The notes under the pieces: generated by a model
Seen by the model: only the letters and a program-made list of their open reading frames with translations
What the model was told of the DNA's origin: nothing
The model's database searches: none
Position numbers and translations under genes: made by a program
Part shown: one piece after another, positions 8,316-16,286 of the stretch
Position numbering within the stretch: position 1 is the stretch's first letter
Layout of the letters: each line of letters opens with the position of its first letter
DNA from: Acidimicrobiales bacterium
GTDB taxonomy: Bacteria; Actinomycetota; Acidimicrobiia; Acidimicrobiales; MedAcidi-G1
Assembly (NCBI GenBank): GCA_014237715.1
Contig: JAAZZG010000001.1
Span: 1-64,000, forward strand
Direction: 5' to 3'
Length of the DNA stretch: 64,000 nt

Positions 8316-9374
8316 GTGGTCGACGGGACGCTACGACGCGTCGGACTCCTGCTGGGGACCGGCTTGCTGGTGGTGATCCTGACCGTGGTGGCTGGGCTGG
8401 AACGGGGCGGGGCCGACCACTGGGTGGCCGGCCGACCACTGGCTGTCGTCGGCGCTCGACTGGTCGTCGAACCCGCCCCGGCACGCAGCCTTGATCCCTA
8501 CCGTGGAACCGGTACGTGGGTTGACGCCTACGACTTCGATCCGGCCTACGCACCGGGGAAGTTGACGGTGGTGCCGACCGATATGGCGGTCATGGCCGAG
8601 ACCGGTGTCCGTACCTTGTTTATCCAGGCGTCGAGGTCGGACCGTCGTGCTGTGGACCTCATTGCCGACCCGTGGTTGCTGGCCGGCTTCCTCCTGGCCG
8701 GCGATGCCGCCGACGTGGCGATCGTTGCCTGGTACCTACCGAAGTGGACTGCTGACGACGAGGACCTTGAGCGCCTCCTGGCTCTGGACCGCTTCACCGT
8801 GCTGGGACGGCGGTTTGCCGGGATCGCGGTGGACATCGAGTGGAACCGGGACGGCCTGGGGGCCATTGAACGGTCGGACCGGCTGGTCGACCTGTCGGAC
8901 CGGCTTCGACGAACGGTGGGCGACGATCCGCTGGGGGCGATCGTCATGCCACCGGTCATCACCGACGAGATCAATCTGGCGTACTGGCCCGGCTTCCCGT
9001 GGGTCGAACTGGCCGGCCGCTACGACGTCTGGCTGCCCATGGGCTACTGGTCGTTCCGGACCGAGGAGCATGCAGACCCGGCGTTCTACACGACGGACAA
9101 CATTCGTCGGCTACGAGCTGACCTGGGCGACCCGGACGCCGCCGTGCACGCCATTGGCGGTATCGGGGCGGCCGACGGGACGGCGGTGGTGGACCCCGGT
9201 GAACCGTTGGCGTCGGTCGACGACCTCGAACCTTTTGTGGCTGCGTTGGTCGGCGAGGGGGCGATCGGCGGTTCGATCTACGACTGGGCATCCATGGGTG
9301 TCGATGCCCGGGTCCGGTTCGGCCAACTCATGGGCGGCCCGTTTTCGGCGGAGTCGGTGGCCTGGGCGGGCTGA
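8316..9374 (+). CDS. Membrane-anchored putative TIM-barrel (glycoside-hydrolase-like) protein
   Basis: The 352-residue protein starts with one membrane segment (about residues 9-26, VGLLLGTGLLVVILTVVAG) and then a soluble domain. The pattern of short hydrophobic strands ending in acidic or aromatic residues (GTWVDAYDF, VRTLFIQ, VAIVAWYLP, GIAVDIEWN, GAIVMPPVI, YDVWLPMGYWSF, GGSIYDW) resembles a glycoside-hydrolase or polysaccharide-deacetylase-like TIM barrel. GIAVDIEW would supply an Asp/Glu pair. No named family could be assigned, so the enzymatic role is a guess. GTG at 8316 fits the divergent arrangement with the amidohydrolase; the longer frame to 8028 overlaps that gene and is rejected. 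Confidence 0.6.
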   Translation: MVDGTLRRVGLLLGTGLLVVILTVVAGLERGGADHWVAGRPLAVVGARLVVEPAPARSLDPYRGTGTWVDAYDFDPAYAPGKLTVVPTDMAVMAETGVRTLFIQASRSDRRAVDLIADPWLLAGFLLAGDAADVAIVAWYLPKWTADDEDLERLLALDRFTVLGRRFAGIAVDIEWNRDGLGAIERSDRLVDLSDRLRRTVGDDPLGAIVMPPVITDEINLAYWPGFPWVELAGRYDVWLPMGYWSFRTEEHADPAFYTTDNIRRLRADLGDPDAAVHAIGGIGAADGTAVVDPGEPLASVDDLEPFVAALVGEGAIGGSIYDWASMGVDARVRFGQLMGGPFSAESVAWAG

Positions 9375-9535
9375 GGCCGAGGAGTCAACATTGTGCCCAC
9401 GGGCGGACGATTCCCTGTGGCGGCCCACCGCAATTGGTCCGCGCGCGCGGGTCGCGTACCATGGACCCCCAGACCATGGACGGTCCGGATCGGCCCGAGG
9501 GTGGACTGGGCTGAGTGATGGGGAGGAAACACCTG

Positions 9536-11086
9536 ATGACTGAACGGCGCGGCGCGACCGAGAGTCCGTCCACGACGGCGACTTCGACGACCAGCTTCGG
9601 CGTAGGCCGTCGTGAGAACCATGACGCCTCAGCGTTCTACGCCCGGTTCACCCCGCCGACCGTGTCCGACGACGACGTGGTGGTCCGGGCGCCCGACCTG
9701 GGCGACGGCTGTCTCAATGGCGATGCCCGCGACATGCACCAGGTACCGGATGCATCGGTCGCCCTGGTGGTCACCTCCCCGCCCTACTTCGTGGGCAAGG
9801 ACTACGAGGTGGAGATGGAACGTGACGGCGTGCCGTCCTCCTACCTGGAGTACCTGGGGATGCTGCGTGACGTGTTCGCCGAGTGCGTGCGGGTGCTCGA
9901 GCCGGGCGGCCGGATCGCCGTCAACGTGGCCAACCTGGGTCGCAAGCCGTACCGGAGCCTGTCGGCCGACGTCATCGGGATCCTGCAGGACGAACTGGGG
10001 CTGCTGCTCCGGGGCGAGGTGGTGTGGCAGAAGGCCGAGGGGGCGACCGGCTCGGTGGCCTGGGGCTCGTTCAGGCGGGCCGCCAACCCGGTGCTGCGTG
10101 ACATGACCGAACGGGTGGTCATCGCCAGCAAGGGTCGTTTCGACCGCGCCGTGCCGGCTGCCCGAAGGACCCGTGACGGCCTCCCGTCGGAGAGCACCAT
10201 CACCACCGACGAGTTCATGGAAGCCACCCTCGACGTGTGGCGGATCGACGCCGAACAGGCCACCCGGGTGGGCCATCCGGCGCCCTTTCCCGTCGAGTTG
10301 CCACGACGGCTCATCGACCTTTACACCTACCGGGACGACCTGGTACTGGACCCCTTCCTCGGGTCGGGCAGCACGCTGGTGGCGGCCGTCCGCTCCGGCC
10401 GTCGTGGCGTGGGTTTCGACCTGGATCCCGAGTACGTGACGTTGGCCAAGCAACGCCTAGCTGACGAGCAACGTCGCCTCGCCGAAGAGCCGGTCGCAGC
10501 GTGGCGCCGGGCGGACCTGTCCAGTGCCATGGCCGCCCAGGAGGGGTTGTTCGCAGAGGTGGGGGCGCTCGGGCCCGATCAGGCGCTCGACCGGGCCACG
10601 GCATCGGGCAAGAAGGTGGCTGACATTGCCGAGGCCGCACTCCTCGAGGCCGGTTTCGAGGTCGTCAAGGCTCCGGCGGCCCGGCGCGACCTGGGCCTGC
10701 AGTTCCCGTTCCTGGTGACCGATGGACATCTGGGTCGTCAGTGGTACGTCGACGTGGCAGGAGCGTTCACCAACGCCCGGGCCGGAATGCGGCGCGCCGA
10801 CGTGTTATGGCGGACTCTCGGGCGGGCCCACGTCCTGTCCAGCGGGCATGCCGCTGACGGCCCGCACGGCCGACCCCGACTACTGGTGCTGACCCCTCGT
10901 CTGCCGCGTTCCGGAACCGAGGGCGATCGTGCCCTTCGGGCCGCTGGAGGCCACGGGGTGTTCGACGTGTTGGAACTGTTCGATGGGCCGGCTGCCGAGC
11001 GACTCCGCCACTACGCCGAGACGTCCCCCGATCGTCCGCTGCCGGGATTCTGGAGGGACGACGAGATAGAGGCCCGCTTCACCTGA
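9536..11086 (+). CDS. Orphan DNA methyltransferase (beta-class N4/N6 type) with C-terminal extension
   Basis: In this 516-residue protein the catalytic motif IV, TSPPY (residues 80-84), comes before the SAM-binding motif I, DPFLGSGST (about 271), which is the order of beta-class amino-methyltransferases. TSPPY is common in N4-cytosine enzymes, so m4C or m6A cannot be decided. The last about 170 residues are not part of a usual methyltransferase; the segment around LGRQWYVDVAGAF and PRLLVLT alternates strand and helix like a nuclease-type fold. No restriction gene is adjacent, so it looks like an orphan, perhaps regulatory, methylase. ATG at 9536 is chosen for its GGAGG 9 bases upstream; GTG 9515 and ATG 9518 are alternatives. 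Confidence 0.8.
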   Translation: MTERRGATESPSTTATSTTSFGVGRRENHDASAFYARFTPPTVSDDDVVVRAPDLGDGCLNGDARDMHQVPDASVALVVTSPPYFVGKDYEVEMERDGVPSSYLEYLGMLRDVFAECVRVLEPGGRIAVNVANLGRKPYRSLSADVIGILQDELGLLLRGEVVWQKAEGATGSVAWGSFRRAANPVLRDMTERVVIASKGRFDRAVPAARRTRDGLPSESTITTDEFMEATLDVWRIDAEQATRVGHPAPFPVELPRRLIDLYTYRDDLVLDPFLGSGSTLVAAVRSGRRGVGFDLDPEYVTLAKQRLADEQRRLAEEPVAAWRRADLSSAMAAQEGLFAEVGALGPDQALDRATASGKKVADIAEAALLEAGFEVVKAPAARRDLGLQFPFLVTDGHLGRQWYVDVAGAFTNARAGMRRADVLWRTLGRAHVLSSGHAADGPHGRPRLLVLTPRLPRSGTEGDRALRAAGGHGVFDVLELFDGPAAERLRHYAETSPDRPLPGFWRDDEIEARFT

Positions 11087-11977
11087 TCAGCCGTCGGGTT
11101 CGTCAGACACCGGTTCGAAGACCACCTCGAACAGCACCGGCCACCGTTTCCCCGTCAACAGGAACCTGCCGGTTTCGGGGTCGTGGGCGATCCCGTTGAG
11201 TACGTCTTCATCGCCCAGTGTGGACCGGTCGGCCAACAGGCCTGATGCGTCCACCACCGCGGTAACCGCCCCGGTCGACGGGTCGATAGCCACGATGGTG
11301 TCGGTCAGCCAAACATTGGCCCACACGGTGCCGTCCACGCACTCCAGCTCGTTGAGGCGTTCCACCGGTTGGCCGTCCAGCCGCACAGCGATGTCCCCAC
11401 TGCGGGTGAGGTCGAGGTTCCGAAACGTGAGGTGATCCGAACCGTCGGACATGACCAGCGAGTCGACTGCTCCATCCGGGCCGGCCTCGCCGAGGCCGCA
11501 GAGCCCCCAGCCCTGACCGCCATAGGTCAGGACGTCAACCTCGCTGAGAGTCGCCAGATTCCAGACCACGGCCCGACCGGCCTTCCAGGTCAACTGGATG
11601 GCCCGATCGTCGCCGAGCGAGGTGAGGCCCTCGCCGAACCACGTGGCGTCGAGGAGCGCGGACCGCAGCACCCGTCCGGTGGCCCGGTCAACCTCACGGA
11701 TTCCCGACTCCCCGTAGCGGCCGGTGGTCTCCAGGAGTCGGCCGTCGACCAGTTCGAGCCCCTGGGTGAAAGCCGTCGGGTCATGTGGGTGGGTGGCCAT
11801 TACCCGGGGAACAAGGCGAAGAACCGGATCGACGATCGGGCCGCCGGCCGATGACGGCTCGTCTGCTTCCCCGGGGCCCGGCGAACCGCAGGCGATCAGG
11901 GCCATGCCAGTGACCGGGATCAGGAGCACCCACAGCAGGGCCCATGCGGCACACCTGATCGGGTGGTGTCGGTTCAC
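11087..11977 (-). CDS. Glutaminyl-peptide cyclotransferase family lipoprotein
   Basis: The 296-residue protein starts with a lipoprotein signal (LLIPVTGMALIAC, Cys at about residue 30), so it is predicted to be anchored on the outer face of the membrane. The rest is a plant/bacterial-type glutamine cyclotransferase beta-propeller: THPHDPTAFTQGLEL, GLLETTG-like GRLLETTGRYGES, LTWKAGRAVVW, GGQGWGLCG, LNELECVDGTVWANVW and LNGIAHDPETGRFLLTGKRWP are all characteristic. The enzyme turns N-terminal Gln of peptides into pyroglutamate. It ends directly against the methyltransferase stop (tail to tail, no gap). Confidence 0.85.
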   Translation of the reverse strand: MNRHHPIRCAAWALLWVLLIPVTGMALIACGSPGPGEADEPSSAGGPIVDPVLRLVPRVMATHPHDPTAFTQGLELVDGRLLETTGRYGESGIREVDRATGRVLRSALLDATWFGEGLTSLGDDRAIQLTWKAGRAVVWNLATLSEVDVLTYGGQGWGLCGLGEAGPDGAVDSLVMSDGSDHLTFRNLDLTRSGDIAVRLDGQPVERLNELECVDGTVWANVWLTDTIVAIDPSTGAVTAVVDASGLLADRSTLGDEDVLNGIAHDPETGRFLLTGKRWPVLFEVVFEPVSDEPDG

Positions 11978-12063
11978 GGCTCCACATCCTCGTCTCGTCG
12001 GTCCGAAGGCGGTCCGGCCAGACTGCGATCCATGACCGGACGGTGTGATCGTAGGACCCGCTG

Positions 12064-13044
12064 ATGGGCCCCATTGGTGGGGATCGGGTCTCCGGGGATC
12101 TGGGCGCCGGCGACCCGGTGACCGGGCGTATCAAACGCGACGGGATAGGCACCTCGTGGCTGGACTGGGGTGGGGACGGCCCGGCGGTCGTTCTCCTGCA
12201 TCCCAACGGTTTCTGTGCCGGCGTGTACGACCCGTTGGCCCGCCGGCTGGCATTCCAACATCGGGTGGTAGGGATCGACCTCCGGGGCCACGGAGCCAGC
12301 GACGACGTCATCGAGTCGGCCCTCTTGGGAAACGACGCCATGGCGCTCGACGTGCTGGCCGTGGCCGACCACCTGGGTCTGGACCGGTTCGCCCTCATCG
12401 GGGTCTCCTTTGGTGGAGGCGTTGGCATTGAGGTGGCGGCCGTGGCGCCCGAGCGGGTGGCCGCTCTCGTTCTCTGCGAGGCCATCGCCATCGAGGCGGA
12501 GGCCCGCGAACAGCAGCACTTCGGCTATCGGGACGGTCCCGACGGAGGGGACCACCCGTTGGCCGTGGGGGCCCGTCGTCGGCGTGACGTGTGGGACGAC
12601 CGGGAAGCCGTTCTGGTCTCCTACGGCTCTCGTCCCCCGATGGACCAACTCGCTCCTGAGGCGCTGGCCGGGTACGTGCGTTGGGGCTTCCGAGACCGTC
12701 CTGACGGCAGCGTGGAGCTGGCCTGTCGCCCGGAGACCGAGGCCCAGATCTTCGGTTCGGCGGACCGCCACGGCCCCGTGCAGGCGTTCGACGCGCTGCG
12801 ATTGGTGGCCGCCGACGGTCGGGTGCCCACAGCCGTCATGGCCGGCAGCCGCACGGACCTCAACCCGGAATGGTTCCGGGCACAGGCCTCGGCGCTGGGC
12901 GTCTACCTGCAACTGATCGACGGTGGGCACTTCTGCCTTTTCGAGGACACCGCCCGGGCCGAGCAGCTCGTGGGTACTGCCCTCGCTGGTATGGGACATG
13001 GACGGCCATTGGTGGCTGGACGCGAGCATGAGGAGATGAAATGA
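12064..13044 (+). CDS. Alpha/beta hydrolase
   Basis: A 326-residue alpha/beta-hydrolase-fold protein with VVLLHPNGFCAGVYDPLA (oxyanion region), VVGIDLRGHGASD, the nucleophile elbow GVSFGGG (Ser at about residue 120) and a C-terminal His in LIDGGHFCLFED. The substrate is unknown. The start is uncertain: ATG 12064 has no clear ribosome binding site, and GTG 12118 is an alternative that would begin just before the conserved domain. Its stop overlaps the start of the metallo-hydrolase gene by 4 bp (ATGA), so both are likely made from one transcript. Confidence 0.75.
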   Translation: MGPIGGDRVSGDLGAGDPVTGRIKRDGIGTSWLDWGGDGPAVVLLHPNGFCAGVYDPLARRLAFQHRVVGIDLRGHGASDDVIESALLGNDAMALDVLAVADHLGLDRFALIGVSFGGGVGIEVAAVAPERVAALVLCEAIAIEAEAREQQHFGYRDGPDGGDHPLAVGARRRRDVWDDREAVLVSYGSRPPMDQLAPEALAGYVRWGFRDRPDGSVELACRPETEAQIFGSADRHGPVQAFDALRLVAADGRVPTAVMAGSRTDLNPEWFRAQASALGVYLQLIDGGHFCLFEDTARAEQLVGTALAGMGHGRPLVAGREHEEMK

Positions 13045-14393
13045 GCGGGCAGCGGAGCATGCATCCTGTTGACGTGGCCAACCGGGTCATCGACTCGGGG
13101 ATGGCGGAGTCGCCCCACAACCGGGTGACCCATGAGCTCTCGGTGATCGAGGACGACGTGGCGGTCATCGAATCGTTCTCCCACTGCTGGGTGGTGGACA
13201 CCGGAGAGGGGCTGGTGTGCTGGGACGCCAGCGGCGTCCAGTCCGGGCCGACGGTGGTCGCCGCACTACGACAGTGGACGGATCGACCGGTCCACAGCCT
13301 CGTCTACACCCACGGACACGTCGACCACGTGGGTGGCAGCGGGGCCTTCGTGGCCGACGCACAGGGCCGGGGCGACCCCCGCCCCCGCTTCCTGGCCCAT
13401 GAAGCGGTGCCGGCCCGTTTCGAGCGGTACCGGGCCACCAACGGCTGGAACCTGGCCATCAACCGTCGCCAGTTCGGGGGAATCAGGAACCCGGCCAAGC
13501 TGGGCATCGGTGGTGATGGTCCGCGTTTTCTGACCGACGATGTGGCCGAACCTGACGAGACCTTCCGTGACCACATGTCGTTCACCGTCGGTGACCGCAC
13601 CTTCGAGTTGCGCCATGCCCGCGGCGAAACCGACGATCATGCCTGGGGCTGGGATGCCGAACGTCGCACCGCCTGGACGGGGGACTTCACGTCGTGGGTG
13701 TTCCCCAACGCCGGGAACCCCCAGAAGGTCCAGCGATACCCCATCGAATGGGCGGCCGCCATGCGCGACATGCTGGCCGTCGGAGTGGAGCGGGTGTATC
13801 CGGCCCACGGGTTGCCCATCGTCGGTCGCCAACGCGTCGAGATCGTGCTGGGTGACATCGCTGAAGCGCTCGAGCACCTAACTGGCCGGACGCTGGACCT
13901 GATGAACGAGGGTGCATCCATCGACGAGATCATCCACACGGTGCGGGTACCGGACCATCTGGCCGACCGACCGTGGCTGGCTCCGCAGTACGACGAACCG
14001 GAGTTCGTGGTGCGAAACGTGTATCGGCAGTTCGGCGGTTGGTGGGATGGCAACGCGGCCAACCTGAAGCCGGCGCCGGAGGCCGCGGTGGCTGCCGAGG
14101 TGGTCGGCCTGGCCGGTTCGGTGGAGGCGCTGGTGGACAGGGCGCAGGCTCTGGTCGAGGCTGGAGACGTCCGTCTGGCCTGTCATCTGGTGGAGATGGC
14201 CGTGGCGGCCGAACCGGAACACGAGGGGGCGCAGCGGGCCCGGGCCGACGTCTACTGGCACCGGCGGGCCGCCGAACGGTCGCTCATGTCCAAGGGCGTG
14301 TACGCGGCGGCAGCCCGTGAGTCCGAGGACGCCCTCGGTGAGGATGCGGCCGGGGATTCGATCGCTGCGTCGATTCGGGGTTCCCTGGGTTGA
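13041..14393 (+). CDS. Metallo-beta-lactamase-fold alkyl sulfatase-like hydrolase
   Basis: The 450-residue protein has the zinc-binding motif HGHVDH (about residue 91), further ligands in RGETDDHAWGWD and YPAHGLPIVG, and then an alkyl-sulfatase dimerisation-like helical domain. That domain is recognised by the stretch RNVYRQFGGWWDGN around residue 325 and the helices that follow, where such proteins have the same Y-x-x-x-G-WW-x-GN pattern. BDS1/SdsA1-type enzymes cleave primary alkyl sulfates such as SDS; the C-terminal SCP-2-like domain of SdsA1 is absent. It overlaps the upstream hydrolase by 4 bp and converges with menC. Confidence 0.85.
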   Translation: MSGQRSMHPVDVANRVIDSGMAESPHNRVTHELSVIEDDVAVIESFSHCWVVDTGEGLVCWDASGVQSGPTVVAALRQWTDRPVHSLVYTHGHVDHVGGSGAFVADAQGRGDPRPRFLAHEAVPARFERYRATNGWNLAINRRQFGGIRNPAKLGIGGDGPRFLTDDVAEPDETFRDHMSFTVGDRTFELRHARGETDDHAWGWDAERRTAWTGDFTSWVFPNAGNPQKVQRYPIEWAAAMRDMLAVGVERVYPAHGLPIVGRQRVEIVLGDIAEALEHLTGRTLDLMNEGASIDEIIHTVRVPDHLADRPWLAPQYDEPEFVVRNVYRQFGGWWDGNAANLKPAPEAAVAAEVVGLAGSVEALVDRAQALVEAGDVRLACHLVEMAVAAEPEHEGAQRARADVYWHRRAAERSLMSKGVYAAAARESEDALGEDAAGDSIAASIRGSLG

Positions 14394-14400
14394 GTTTCGA

Positions 14401-14430
14401 CTCAGGCCCCGGCTGTGGCCGCGGTCTGAG
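14401..14430. terminator. Hairpin between convergent genes, possible bidirectional terminator
   Basis: The outer arms CTCAG and CTGAG and the inner arms CGGC and GCCG form a GC-rich stem of about 12 pairs around a TGTG loop, located between two convergent genes. A T-tract is lacking on both sides, so activity as an intrinsic terminator is uncertain. Confidence 0.5.
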
Positions 14431-14442
14431 GCCCGGGTGGGA

Positions 14443-15453
14443 TCAATCGAGGTGGAGAACGCCGTGTCTCGGGAGCAGCGACGGAGCGTTGTCGGTGTGC
14501 AGCAGGCCGGCGGTAGCCAGCCCGGGTGCCGGGTCCAGGGCGCCGAGCGCCGACGCCAGGTGGGCCGCCGCACCGATGCCTATCGACCCCTCGAGTAGCG
14601 AGGTCACCACGACGGTTAGCCCGGCCTCGGAGGCGGTCCGGGCCGCAGCGGCGGTCGCCAACGGTCCTCCCATGGCGGATGGCTTCAGCACGACAACGTC
14701 GGCGCTGGCCAGGCTGATGGCCCGGTCGAGATCCTCCGGGGTGGCGATGGACTCATCCACGGCCAACGGGATCGGCGACGCGGCCCGGACGACTGCCAGA
14801 GCGTCGAGACCGGATACCGGTTCCTCCACGAACTCGATCTCTAGGTCGGCGAGGCGTTCCAGATGACGGGGGGCCGCATCGATCGCCCAACCACCGTTGG
14901 CGTCGATCCGTAGACGGGCGTCACCAATGGCATCCCGGACGGCGTTCAAGCGGGCCAGGTCGGCCTCGAACGGACCGGCAGCCACCTTCACCTTCACCGT
15001 TCGGTGGCCCAGGGCGACGGCGGAAGCGGCGGCTGCCGCTGCCTCGTCCGGTGTGGCGCCAACCACCAGTGCCGAAACGGGTACGACGCTGGGACTCCCG
15101 GGAGCCAGCAGGTCGTGGAGGGGCCGCTCGGCGGCTTGAGCGGCGAGATCCAGCAGGGCTCCGTCGATGGCGGCTCGGGCGGTCGGACTCCCCGTGGGTT
15201 CGGCGCCGTCGTCGGCCCAGCGCCGGAGCGCCCGTTCCGCCTCATCGGCTGTCTCGGGGGTGAAGGCGGTCATCGGGGCGGCTTCGCCGCGGCCGAACCG
15301 TCCCTCGCCGTCGACCAGCGTCAGTACCACGACGTCGCGCTGGCTGATGGTGCCGTGGGCGGTCACCATGGGGGAGCGGTAGGCCAGCGTCACCCGGTCG
15401 ACCCTGATCTCCCTGACGTCCGGAGGTTCGAGGTCGACGAAATCGGTGATCAT
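14443..15453 (-). CDS. menC: o-Succinylbenzoate synthase
   Basis: A 336-residue enolase-superfamily enzyme. It dehydrates SHCHC to o-succinylbenzoate in menaquinone synthesis. Seen are the catalytic lysine motif KVKV (about residue 152), the metal ligands in RIDANGGW, EFVEEPV and AVDES, the second lysine in VVLKPSAMGG, and the C-terminal SLLEGSIGIGAAAHLA. The identity as menC rather than another enolase-type dehydratase/racemase is supported strongly by the position: it is the last gene of a men operon and its ATG overlaps the stop of menH by 4 bp. Confidence 0.92.
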   Translation of the reverse strand: MITDFVDLEPPDVREIRVDRVTLAYRSPMVTAHGTISQRDVVVLTLVDGEGRFGRGEAAPMTAFTPETADEAERALRRWADDGAEPTGSPTARAAIDGALLDLAAQAAERPLHDLLAPGSPSVVPVSALVVGATPDEAAAAAASAVALGHRTVKVKVAAGPFEADLARLNAVRDAIGDARLRIDANGGWAIDAAPRHLERLADLEIEFVEEPVSGLDALAVVRAASPIPLAVDESIATPEDLDRAISLASADVVVLKPSAMGGPLATAAAARTASEAGLTVVVTSLLEGSIGIGAAAHLASALGALDPAPGLATAGLLHTDNAPSLLPRHGVLHLD

Positions 15454-16286
15454 CGCCCGTCGACCTCGTCGAGCATCTCCCGTATGGCAGCCACCACGTG
15501 GTCGGGGTGCTCGAGGTGGGCTGCGTGCCCGGCCTCGGGGACCACCTCAATGGCTGACCGCGCCAACCCGGCGGCCATACGCATGGCGATGGCCCGGAAC
15601 TTTGGGTCCTCGTCGCCCGCCAGCAGGAGGACTGGCACGTCGACGCCCGCCAGGTGGTGCCAGTACGACGGCTGGGCGCCCGTGCCGGTGCCTCGGAGGC
15701 TGGCGGCCAGTCCGTCCGGATCGTTGGTCAGTCGCTGGGCCCGGTCGTCGGCCAGCGATTTGGCGCCGAGGCGGTTCTGGCTGGCGAACAGCGGGCTGGC
15801 CATCCACCGGTCCACGAAGGCGGGAAGGCCCTGTTCCAGAAGGTCGTCGGCCAGTTCGTCGTCGGATCGTCGGCGTGCCGCACGTTCTACGGGATCCGAC
15901 AATCCGGGGGACGCCCCGATCAGAGAGAGGGAGATCACCTGTTCAGGGTGTCGGATCGCCAGGCCGAGGGCCACCCGTCCACCCATGGAGTAGCCGACCA
16001 GGTGGGTCGGTCCGAGGTCGTGCTGGTCGATCACCTGAGCCACGGCGTCGACGGTGTGTTCGAACCCGTAGGTCTGGGCGTCGTCGCTGGAGCGGACGGC
16101 AGTGCTACGTCCATGGCCCGGCAGGTCGACAACCGCCACCGACCGGGTGTCGGACAGCGATCGGGCCAGAGGCCACATGGTGATTGTCGAACCGGTAAAA
16201 CCGTGGAGGACCAGGATCGGGCGGCCCGTGGCATCTCCGTCGGAAGGTCCCTCGAATTCGACGTGGAGGCCCAACTCGTCGGTCAC
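15450..16286 (-). CDS. menH: SHCHC synthase-like alpha/beta hydrolase
   Basis: The 278-residue protein has an alpha/beta-hydrolase fold: ILVLHGFTGST, VAVVDLPGHGRS, the nucleophile elbow GYSMGGR (Ser near residue 100) and PEAGHAAHLEHPDHV with the catalytic His. MenH eliminates pyruvate from SEPHCHC to give SHCHC. Sequence alone would only say alpha/beta hydrolase; the menH call rests on its place between menD and menC. It starts with GTG and overlaps the menD stop by 4 bp (GTGA). Confidence 0.85.
   Translation of the reverse strand: MTDELGLHVEFEGPSDGDATGRPILVLHGFTGSTITMWPLARSLSDTRSVAVVDLPGHGRSTAVRSSDDAQTYGFEHTVDAVAQVIDQHDLGPTHLVGYSMGGRVALGLAIRHPEQVISLSLIGASPGLSDPVERAARRRSDDELADDLLEQGLPAFVDRWMASPLFASQNRLGAKSLADDRAQRLTNDPDGLAASLRGTGTGAQPSYWHHLAGVDVPVLLLAGDEDPKFRAIAMRMAAGLARSAIEVVPEAGHAAHLEHPDHVVAAIREMLDEVDGR

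Noticed and set aside
8254-8553. N-terminal extension of the amidohydrolase on the minus strand
   Set aside because: It is antisense to the TIM-barrel gene and rich in Arg and Pro; the GTG at 8253 is followed shortly by a Tat-like signal.
9456-9477. Two CCATGG copies upstream of the methyltransferase as an operator
   Set aside because: Only two 6-bp palindromes in GC-rich DNA; too weak to call, although a self-regulating methylase could use such sites.
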